NCBI GenBank assembly: GCA_900549665.1 | Contig: URPH01000009.1 | Coordinates: 16,990 to 80,989 of the forward strand | From: an uncultured Lachnospiraceae bacterium | GTDB lineage: Bacteria; Bacillota; Clostridia; Lachnospirales; Lachnospiraceae | Reading direction: 5' to 3' | Length of the DNA stretch: 64,000 nt | Part shown: positions 42,746 through 49,040 of the stretch, piece after piece | Position numbering within the stretch: the first letter of the stretch is position 1 | How the letters are laid out: each line of letters opens with the position of its first letter | Program-made: the position numbers and the translations under genes | The notes under the pieces: model-generated | What the model was told of the DNA's origin: nothing | What the model saw: the letters and a program-made list of their open reading frames with translations, nothing else | The model's database searches: none

Positions 42746-43573
42746 TTATGTCTGAGATTCAGCCATGTGCAGAGCTGTGATGATCTCACATTCAACGGTC
42801 ATGTCTTTTCCATCCACACTGACGATGTTTTCATGGGAAATCCCGTCCACACTTCCTTTTTTGACGGTATAAGCAATGTAATCTTCAATCCATGAAAATT
42901 CCGGCAACAGCTTTTTATCGGTAATGCTTCCCAACGCGGCTACAATTCCGTAGGCTCCCCAGTTGGATACCGATGCAATAACGAGTACATCCGTACTTAC
43001 CACACAGGGATTTAAAGAAAGCTTTCTGCGGATGGGGCCTGCGATCTTTCCCATACCGATCTCATTGCCACCGTCACCGACACCAATGGAAGGAATACGA
43101 TTTCCATATGATACAAACAATTCATCAATCGGTGCTGTGTGAGGCGATATATCAACACCTCTCATATTGGCATACAGACCTTCGTCATTTTTACCGCAGC
43201 GTTCTACGGAGATCATTCCTACCGGCCGGTATTTTGCCACCAGCTCATCGAGCTCATTTTTACCGGCGTCCGTTGAAACATATTCCACGCCCACCGGCTG
43301 CTCCTCAAAAAATCCCTCACAATAGGAATCGGTCAGCATAATAGGAGAAAATCCCAGCTTTTTCAATGCCAGTGCAAGTGTCAGCGTACCGACCGGTCCA
43401 TCAGTTTCTGCATATCCGGCCACATAAAAGCCGGTGGTTAAGAATACATTTCCTCTTTCCCATGACAAAATTTCTTTTGCTGCCTTATGACAGCAGTCGG
43501 TTGAAACATAAGGTCTGATATCCTTCATGCCGCGCTCTGAATAGCGCAGGACGATATCTTCAATGGTGTTCAA
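42746..43573 (-). CDS. DUF4392 protein (D-glutamate cyclase C-terminal-domain homologue)
   Basis: 275 residues. Motifs: GNVFLTTGFYVAGYAETDGP (about 41-60), GTLTLALALKKLG, VERCGKNDEGLYANMRGVDI (about 123-142), IPSIGVGDGGNEIGMGKIAG (about 160-179) and DVLVIASVSNWGAYGI. The same domain makes up the C-terminal part of mammalian D-glutamate cyclase (DGLUCY), which converts D-glutamate to 5-oxo-D-proline. Here it sits one gene away from the DUF1445 partner and next to the 5-oxoprolinase genes. Activity is inferred from family and context. Confidence 0.85.
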   Translation of the reverse strand: MNTIEDIVLRYSERGMKDIRPYVSTDCCHKAAKEILSWERGNVFLTTGFYVAGYAETDGPVGTLTLALALKKLGFSPIMLTDSYCEGFFEEQPVGVEYVSTDAGKNELDELVAKYRPVGMISVERCGKNDEGLYANMRGVDISPHTAPIDELFVSYGNRIPSIGVGDGGNEIGMGKIAGPIRRKLSLNPCVVSTDVLVIASVSNWGAYGIVAALGSITDKKLLPEFSWIEDYIAYTVKKGSVDGISHENIVSVDGKDMTVECEIITALHMAESQT

Positions 43574-43633
43574 TTCTACCGCCTCCTCTAAATATTAAAA
43601 ATAATTACTGTAGCTGTATTGTTTCTATGGTAT

Positions 43634-43650
43634 CCGGTTATTACAACCGG
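43634..43650. promoter_or_regulatory. Small intercistronic stem-loop
   Basis: CCGGTT-ATTAC-AACCGG, perfect 6-bp stem between pxpA and the DUF4392 gene; no U-run. Confidence 0.4.
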
Positions 43651-43664
43651 CTCAAAACACGATG

Positions 43665-44417
43665 TTAAAAATGTACGACTTCAACGCCTTCGGCTTCAAG
43701 GTGCTCTCTCAGTTCCTTTGCAAAAAGAACCGCTTTTTTGCCATCCCCGTGCAGACATACGGAATCGGCACAGACTTCAATTTCTTTTCCGTCGATTGCT
43801 ACAACGGTCCCTTTCTTTACCATCTGAAGCACACGGCTGATCGCGATATTTTCATCTGTGATCACAGCACCCTCCAGACCTCTTTTTACCAGAGTTCCGT
43901 CACTGTTGTAGGCACGGTCTGCAAAGACCTCATTGGCAGCCTTTAAACCGGTTTCTTTGGCTGCGCTGATCAAGAAGCTGTTAGCAAGTCCTAACAATGT
44001 AAGCTCGGAATCTACTTCATAAATTCCTTCTGCGATAGCATGTGCTAACTTTTCATCCTTGGCTGCCATATTGTACATGGCTCCATGTGGTTTGACATGC
44101 TTAAGCTTGCATCCGTTGGCTGTACAGAAGGCCTGCAGTGCCCCAACCTGATACTGTATCATGGCTTTGACTTCCTCCGGCTTGACATCCATATTGCGTC
44201 GTCCAAAGCCTACCAGATCGGGATAACCCGGATGCGCTCCGATGGATACACCGCTTTTTTTTGCAAGCTTTACAGTTTTTGACATTACCAACGGATCCGA
44301 TGCGTGGAAGCCGCAGGCTACATTGGCTGATGAGATATAGGGAATGACTTCCTCATCCATGCCGCAGGTATAATTTCCAAAGCTCTCACCAAGATCTGCA
44401 TTCAAATCAACTTTCAT
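43665..44417 (-). CDS. pxpA: 5-oxoprolinase subunit A (LamB/YcsF family)
   Basis: 250 residues. Signature start VDLNADLGESFGNYTCGMDE (3-22), then SSANVACGFHASDPLVM (about 29-45), GVSIGAHPGYPDLVGFGRR (about 55-73), VKPHGAMYNMAA (about 107-118) and EVFADRAYNSDGTLVKRG. With PxpB and PxpC it hydrolyses 5-oxoproline to glutamate using ATP. Separated from pxpB/C by the DUF1445 gene, an arrangement that ties the cyclase family to the oxoprolinase. Confidence 0.95.
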   Translation of the reverse strand: MKVDLNADLGESFGNYTCGMDEEVIPYISSANVACGFHASDPLVMSKTVKLAKKSGVSIGAHPGYPDLVGFGRRNMDVKPEEVKAMIQYQVGALQAFCTANGCKLKHVKPHGAMYNMAAKDEKLAHAIAEGIYEVDSELTLLGLANSFLISAAKETGLKAANEVFADRAYNSDGTLVKRGLEGAVITDENIAISRVLQMVKKGTVVAIDGKEIEVCADSVCLHGDGKKAVLFAKELREHLEAEGVEVVHF

Positions 44418-44502
44418 CGTTATTTCCCTCTTTCTTTGCTTTTTTTATACTGATATCTCAAATATATAGATATTAGATTGCCAGGTTATATTTTGCGTTT
44501 TT

Positions 44503-44528
44503 CATAAATTCAGGGTTTTGAATTTATG
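44503..44528. promoter_or_regulatory. Intercistronic stem-loop
   Basis: CATAAATTC / GAATTTATG, perfect 9-bp stem with an 8-nt loop, in the 115-bp gap between the DUF1445 and pxpA genes. No U-run on the minus strand, so probably not a terminator. Confidence 0.45.
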
Positions 44529-44532
44529 TAAA

Positions 44533-45351
44533 CTAATATTTTAAATTGACATTTTTAACATCTGTCACAAACATATGTCCCGGCGAATGTGTGATACAAA
44601 AATCAGGCTTGGAATCCATGATCACGGACTGTGGCGTCACACCACACGGCCAGAATACCGGCACCTCTCCTTCTTTGATCGTTACCATATCGCCAAAGTC
44701 GGGATGGTTGATATCCCGGATGCCGATTGCCTCCGGATTGCCGATGTGCACCGGTGCTCCATGTACCTTGGGCATTGCTCCGGTAACCAGCACAGCCTTC
44801 GGAACCAGTTCATAAGGAATGGGTCTCATGCTCACTACCATATTTCCATGGAAAACTCCGGCACTCTTGCAGGGAATATTGGTCTTGTACATCGGGACAT
44901 TGCAGTTTTCTTCAATCTGGCGGACCGGAACATCGGCACTTAAAAGCTCACCTTCAAAAGAAAAGCTGCAGCCGATCAGAAAGCTTACAAGGTCGTCTCT
45001 CCAGAAAGACGAAACATCCGTATATTCACCGGTCAAAACACCTTTTTCATAAATCCGGTACTGCGGGATATCCGTTGCTATATCTGCGTGATCTGCAATC
45101 TCTGTCAGCAGCCTGTCTCCTGCATTGGTTACCTCCAGTAACGGACAGGATTTTGGATTTTTAAATGCAAACAGTAAAAAATCAAATGCAAGATCCCGGG
45201 GAAGCACTACCAAGTTAGCCTGTGCATACCCATCACACATACCACTTGTCTGCCCGGTGATCACACCCGAGCGGATCAGTGCACGCACATCCCCGGGGGC
45301 CATATCCTTGTAATCCACTGCCTGTTTTCCATCTTCATATTTATCTGTCAT
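44533..45351 (-). CDS. DUF1445 putative hydro-lyase (D-glutamate cyclase N-terminal-domain homologue)
   Basis: 272 residues from the ATG at 45351 (MTDKYEDG), which has AAGGTGAG upstream; the open frame to 45405 lacks a ribosome site. Motifs: VRALIRSGVITGQTSGMCDG (about 22-41), GYAQANLVVLPRDLAFDFLL, NPKSCPLLEVTNAGD, FLIGCSFSFEGELL, FWPCGVTPQSVI (about 234-245) and ITHSPGHMFVTDVKN. The family is commonly named putative hydro-lyase and is homologous to the N-terminal part of mammalian DGLUCY. Lies within the pxp operon. Confidence 0.88.
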   Translation of the reverse strand: MTDKYEDGKQAVDYKDMAPGDVRALIRSGVITGQTSGMCDGYAQANLVVLPRDLAFDFLLFAFKNPKSCPLLEVTNAGDRLLTEIADHADIATDIPQYRIYEKGVLTGEYTDVSSFWRDDLVSFLIGCSFSFEGELLSADVPVRQIEENCNVPMYKTNIPCKSAGVFHGNMVVSMRPIPYELVPKAVLVTGAMPKVHGAPVHIGNPEAIGIRDINHPDFGDMVTIKEGEVPVFWPCGVTPQSVIMDSKPDFCITHSPGHMFVTDVKNVNLKY

Positions 45352-45421
45352 ATTGCTCACCTTCCAAGCTTTTATTTTATAGATCAAACTATTTGCGCCT
45401 TTCATTCCGGCAGCCTGTCAT

Positions 45422-46339
45422 TTATGAATGAAACCATGATTTCTTTTTCTGGACAGCTTCAACCGGTACTGCTTCAAATGTAACGTGATCTCCCGGTCTC
45501 GCCTGTGCCAGTTTACATAAATCTTCGGTTACCACCGTCGCGATCTTGGCATATCCGCCGGTCGTCTGATGATCTGCCATCAATATGATTGGCAGGCCTT
45601 CCGATGTGATCTGGATGGATCCGAATGTAATGCCGTCGGAAACAATATCCATGGAGGATACGCCTTCAATGGCTTCTCCCAAAAAGCGAATACCCATCCG
45701 GTCACTCTGCGGTGATACCTGATAAGCGGTATGTAAAAAAGTATCCAGTCCTTTTTTTGTAAAGTAATCATCCTGCGGTCCCAATACAACCCGGATGCTG
45801 ATCTGTGACGGATAATCCTTAGCCGGTACAGAATGTTTCATGAGCTTTTCCCATGTCTTTTCTCCCTCTTTCGGTTCAGCAACGGAAAGCACGTCAGCGC
45901 CTGCTAACTTTCTGCCCTGATATCCGCCGATCCCACATTTCATATTGGTGGAACGGCTGCCCATAACTATGGGAACATCTATTCCTCCGGCAAATGCGAT
46001 ATAGGTACGAACACCCGATTTCGCCATTCCAAAGGCTACCGTCTGTCCATCCTTTACCGGATAGGCTTTTCCTCTTTCCAAAGGCACACCATCAAGCGTT
46101 GCCGGCATGTCTGCTCCATAAAAGGCGAATAACCCTTCCCCTTCTACCTGAAAGGTCGGTCCCATCAGGGTTGCTTCCAAAACAGCTTCGCCTTCGTGGT
46201 TGCCAACCAGCTTATTGACTATGTGGTATGCATCCATATCCATCACTCCGGAAGAAGTAATTCCGTATTCCATATATCCAAATCTGCCGGCATCCTGAAC
46301 ACTTGTTAAAGGTCCCGGATTGATTATCTGAATTTTCAT
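45422..46339 (-). CDS. pxpC: 5-oxoprolinase subunit C (biotin-dependent carboxyltransferase/KipA family)
   Basis: 305 residues from the ATG at 46339 (MKIQIINPG), with GAGGAG at 9 nt; a GTG 9 bp earlier is too close to that site. Signature INPGPLTSVQDAGRFGYMEY (about 5-24), ALEVTL-type EAVLEATLMGPTFQ, GGIDVPIVMGSRSTNMKCGIGG (about 118-139), RVVLGPQDDYFT, SQSDRMGIRF-type PQSDRMGIRFLGE and LMADHQTTGGYAKIATV. Follows pxpB by 20 bp. Confidence 0.95.
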   Translation of the reverse strand: MKIQIINPGPLTSVQDAGRFGYMEYGITSSGVMDMDAYHIVNKLVGNHEGEAVLEATLMGPTFQVEGEGLFAFYGADMPATLDGVPLERGKAYPVKDGQTVAFGMAKSGVRTYIAFAGGIDVPIVMGSRSTNMKCGIGGYQGRKLAGADVLSVAEPKEGEKTWEKLMKHSVPAKDYPSQISIRVVLGPQDDYFTKKGLDTFLHTAYQVSPQSDRMGIRFLGEAIEGVSSMDIVSDGITFGSIQITSEGLPIILMADHQTTGGYAKIATVVTEDLCKLAQARPGDHVTFEAVPVEAVQKKKSWFHS

Positions 46340-46359
46340 AACACTCACTCCTCGCTGTT

Positions 46360-47085
46360 TTATGCCATTTTCTTTTGATATTCCGGATGGTAGGTCCCGT
46401 TTTCCACATCTTTTTTGATCAGCTCATATTCCTTTTGGTCGATCGGAACAAATCTCAATCTTTCGCCCGCCTTACAAAGAATAGGCTCTTTTCTAAGCGG
46501 ATTGTAAAATTCCAAAGGCGTGCTGCCGATCAGTCTCCAGCCTCCCGGAGAAGCAATCGGGTAAACACCGGTCTGCGAACCTCCGATACCAACGCTTCCT
46601 TTTGGGATTGCGGTCCGTGGGCTGTCAAGCCTCTTCGCATGTATCCTTTCATCCAGTCCTCCCAGATATACAAATCCGGGTAAAAAGCCCAGCATATAAA
46701 TCTTGTAATCCGGTGTACTGTGCAGACGGATGATCTCATCCTGTGATAATCCAAGCATGTCACTCATATCTGCAAGATCCGGTCCGAATTCATTACCGTA
46801 GCAGCACGGCACCAGCAGGGTCTCATCCATTTCCGTGCCTGCCATTTTTCCGTCAAGCTTTATATGCTCAATTTTCTTTTTCAGCTTTGCAAAGCTGATC
46901 ACTCCGGGATCATAGCAGACCATGAGGCTTCGAAAGGTCGGAAGCACTTCCCTGACTCCGTGAATAGACAGTCTCTTCATTGCCCCGGCAAGAAGATGTA
47001 CCTGTTCATTCAATTCATCACTGATTTCACGTCCAAATTCCACTACCAGTGCCGCATCACCGGCCGGCAATATTTTTTTCTCCAT
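46360..47085 (-). CDS. pxpB: 5-oxoprolinase subunit B (KipI family)
   Basis: 241 residues from the ATG at 47085 (MEKKILPAGDAAL), with GGGAGG upstream. Motifs: PAGDAALVVEFGREI (7-21), LPTFRSLMVCYDP, LVPCCYGNEFGPDLADMSDM, MLGFLPGFVYLGGLDERIHA (about 144-163), SPRTAIPKGSVGIGGSQTGVYP and SPGGWRLIGSTPLEFYNP. First gene of the oxoprolinase operon; its leader holds two terminator hairpins and two possible promoters. Confidence 0.95.
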   Translation of the reverse strand: MEKKILPAGDAALVVEFGREISDELNEQVHLLAGAMKRLSIHGVREVLPTFRSLMVCYDPGVISFAKLKKKIEHIKLDGKMAGTEMDETLLVPCCYGNEFGPDLADMSDMLGLSQDEIIRLHSTPDYKIYMLGFLPGFVYLGGLDERIHAKRLDSPRTAIPKGSVGIGGSQTGVYPIASPGGWRLIGSTPLEFYNPLRKEPILCKAGERLRFVPIDQKEYELIKKDVENGTYHPEYQKKMA

Positions 47086-47117
47086 ATTCTTTCCTCCCCG
47101 CAGCAAGCGTGATAAAC

Positions 47118-47147
47118 AAAAAAAGGAGCAGTAACAACTGCTCCTTT
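47118..47147 (-). terminator. Strong terminator in the pxpB leader
   Basis: Perfect 11-bp stem AAAGGAGCAGT / ACTGCTCCTTT with a 4-nt loop, then seven U on the minus strand (47124-47118). It lies only 33 bp before the pxpB ATG, so it must be bypassed for expression; attenuation is likely. Confidence 0.75.
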
Positions 47148-47208
47148 GTAGTCATAATTTAATCATCAGCGAAAATATGTATCCGGAACGATATTTATCT
47201 GTACCGGA

Positions 47209-47236
47209 ATTGTATGAGATATAAAGTTATAAACAA
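47209..47236 (-). promoter_or_regulatory. Possible promoter P2 of the pxp operon
   Basis: Minus strand TTGTTT (47231-47236), 16-bp spacer, TACAAT (47209-47214). Would start a leader of about 120 nt that includes the 47118-47147 terminator. Confidence 0.4.
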
Positions 47237-47270
47237 AAAGAGACAAAGGGTATTGACCTCTTTGTCTCTT
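47235..47270 (-). terminator. Terminator downstream of sdaAA, or first leader terminator of pxpB
   Basis: 11-bp perfect stem AAGAGACAAAG / CTTTGTCTCTT (arms 47260-47270 and 47238-47248), 11-nt loop, then TTTTT on the minus strand. Located 81 nt after the sdaAA stop. Confidence 0.7.
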
Positions 47271-47276
47271 GCAATT

Positions 47277-47305
47277 GTTATATCACACTTGTTAAAATGC
47301 AACAA
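47277..47305 (-). promoter_or_regulatory. Possible promoter P1 of the pxp operon
   Basis: Minus strand TTGTTG (47300-47305), 17-bp spacer, TATAAC (47277-47282). The -35 box lies inside the palindrome at 47287-47307. Confidence 0.4.
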
Positions 47306-47307
47306 GT
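47287..47307. promoter_or_regulatory. Candidate operator palindrome
   Basis: ACTTGTT-7 nt-AACAAGT, perfect 7-bp arms, overlapping the P1 -35 box and spacer. The PucR regulator encoded at the end of the operon is a possible ligand; unproven. Confidence 0.4.
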
Positions 47308-47350
47308 ATTTTTTTAATATTTATGCAGTTGCACAAATATAAATACATTT

Positions 47351-48232
47351 TTATTTTTCCTGCAGGCTCTTTTCGATCATCATTGCAGTATGTGTGATCG
47401 CAAGGCCTCCCTTTGCTGTCTCCTTCAGACAAACCGGCAGATCATTTCCGACCCTGCGCATGGAATCGATGACTTCATCTGCCGGGATCACACTTTTAAT
47501 TCCTGCTAAGGCAAGCTGGGAAGCGCTGATCGCATTCATGCAGCCGGATACGTTTCTTTTGATACAGGGCACCTCGACAAGGCCGCAGACAGGATCACAG
47601 ACAAGGCCGAGCATGCTTTTTAAACAGATAGCAACCGCATCCGCGATCATCTCATTGCTTCCGCCAAGCAAAAAGACCAGCCCTCCGGCAGCCATTGCAG
47701 CAGCGGTTCCGATCTCTGCCTGACAGCCTCCCGAAGCTCCGGCAATCGATGCATTTTCCGCTATGACCATACCAATTCCGGCACTGATAAAAAGAGCCTT
47801 TATCATCGTTTCCTCATCCGTATCAAAACAAGCCTGATAGGATATAAATACAGCCGGGATCACACCACAGGATCCGGCAGTCGGAGCAGCCACGATCCTT
47901 TTCATACATGCATTGGATTCTCCCATTTTCAATGCCTTTTCCATCACAAGTCCCATATACTCGGAACAGATCTTTGTATGTTTCTCATTATACTGATGCA
48001 TTTTTTCACCGTCTCCGCCGACCATGCCGCTGGCCGACCGAAGCTTTGCATCATAGCTTTCATCTGCCTGTCGCATGCTCCGGTACATCTGCCGCATGGC
48101 TTCAAAGCTTTCATCCTCTGAAACCTGTCTTTCCTTTGCATCCTCCATACATATGATCTGCCACATAGGCAAATTCTGTTCTTTACATGCCGTAAGCAGT
48201 TCACTCATCAAATGATAGCGCAATCTCTTCAC
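47351..48232 (-). CDS. sdaAA: L-serine dehydratase, iron-sulfur-dependent, alpha subunit
   Basis: 293 residues. Deaminates L-serine to pyruvate with SdaAB. Motifs: ASGMVGGDGEKM (about 67-78), AAPTAGSCGVIPAVF (about 114-128), AENASIAGASGGCQAEIGTA (about 156-175), and the cluster-ligand region CDPVCGLVEVPCIKRN (about 216-231). The chosen GTG at 48232 overlaps the sdaAB stop (GTGA), implying translational coupling; an ATG 8 codons later is an alternative. Followed by a terminator at 47235-47270. Confidence 0.94.
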   Translation of the reverse strand: MKRLRYHLMSELLTACKEQNLPMWQIICMEDAKERQVSEDESFEAMRQMYRSMRQADESYDAKLRSASGMVGGDGEKMHQYNEKHTKICSEYMGLVMEKALKMGESNACMKRIVAAPTAGSCGVIPAVFISYQACFDTDEETMIKALFISAGIGMVIAENASIAGASGGCQAEIGTAAAMAAGGLVFLLGGSNEMIADAVAICLKSMLGLVCDPVCGLVEVPCIKRNVSGCMNAISASQLALAGIKSVIPADEVIDSMRRVGNDLPVCLKETAKGGLAITHTAMMIEKSLQEK

Positions 48233-48900
48233 TCTCCTTCATCCAACAGACTCAAATACGTTACCTTTACAATACCTTCTACCCGCAGAAGCCACTGTAG
48301 GCCCTCTTTTGGTATTTCCTGATCACACTCAACAACCATGACTGCTTCTCCACCCCGGTTGGCACGGTAAAGATGCATGGCCGCAATATTGACCATTTTA
48401 TGTGACAGCATGGATGTGACCTCAGCAACATGTCCCGGCTGATCCTGATTGTGTACAACAAGGGTCGGATAGTCTCCGGAAAAATTGGTGCTGATGCCAT
48501 CAATCTGTGCAATATTGATCCGGGAGCCTCCCAGCGATTCCCCCACAACCTCAAGTTGTCTATTGCTAACTCCTGTCAGAAAAAGCTGGGCGGTATTGGG
48601 ATGTGCATCCTTTAATTCTGCCTCTCCGAATGTAATCTTTAGTCCCGCCTCTTTTGCAAGCTCTAAGCTGTGCGGGATACGGATGTCGTCCGGCTGCATA
48701 CCGAGCAGTCCGGCCACAATCGCCTTTTGTGTACCATGCCCCTTTCCGGTATCCAGAAACGAACCGTAGAGATTGATAACCGCACTCTTTAGTTCCTCTC
48801 CAAGCAGTTTTTTTGCGATCAGCCCGATTCGTACCGCCCCTGCCGTATGGGAACTGGACGGACCGACCATTACAGGACCGATAATATCAAAAACATTCAT
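48229..48900 (-). CDS. sdaAB: L-serine dehydratase, iron-sulfur-dependent, beta subunit
   Basis: 223 residues from the ATG at 48900 (MNVFDIIGPVMVGPSSSHTA), with GAGGAG about 9 nt upstream; the frame is open to 48963 but that part is the leader hairpin. Motifs: GPVMVGPSSSHTAGAVRIG (8-26), GSFLDTGKGHGTQKAIVAG (about 44-62), HPNTAQLFL, and a C-terminal ACT domain (about 145-220; LVVHNQDQPGHVAEVTSML). Preceded by a strong promoter and a promoter-proximal terminator. Confidence 0.95.
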   Translation of the reverse strand: MNVFDIIGPVMVGPSSSHTAGAVRIGLIAKKLLGEELKSAVINLYGSFLDTGKGHGTQKAIVAGLLGMQPDDIRIPHSLELAKEAGLKITFGEAELKDAHPNTAQLFLTGVSNRQLEVVGESLGGSRINIAQIDGISTNFSGDYPTLVVHNQDQPGHVAEVTSMLSHKMVNIAAMHLYRANRGGEAVMVVECDQEIPKEGLQWLLRVEGIVKVTYLSLLDEGE

Positions 48901-48939
48901 TTTTTTCACTCCTCGTTGATATAGACAGTCAGCCATAGC

Positions 48940-48976
48940 AAAAAGGCGCTCTGTGCTCATCACACAAAACGCCTTT
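48940..48976 (-). terminator. Promoter-proximal terminator in the sdaAB leader
   Basis: 14-bp stem AAAGGCGTTTTGTG / CACAGAGCGCCTTT (two G-U pairs), 7-nt loop, then TTTTT on the minus strand. Starts 17 nt after the -10 box at 48993-48998, the same spacing as in the Fe-ADH leader. It may also end the upstream exporter transcript. Confidence 0.7.
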
Positions 48977-48992
48977 GTTTCTTATGACTGCT

Positions 48993-49021
48993 ATTTTATT
49001 TTAGCCTCACGATTCTGTCAA
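48993..49021 (-). promoter_or_regulatory. Strong predicted promoter of sdaAB-sdaAA
   Basis: Minus strand TTGACA (49016-49021), 17-bp spacer, TAAAAT (48993-48998). Located just after the stop of the FtsX-type permease gene. Confidence 0.65.
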
Positions 49022-49040
49022 CTGTTTTTGAGAATTTCTT

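Noticed and set aside
42367..42895. Cys/Phe/Leu-rich plus-strand frames between aminotransferase and DUF4392 genes
   Set aside because: They arise from the low-complexity repeat and lie antisense to two well supported genes.
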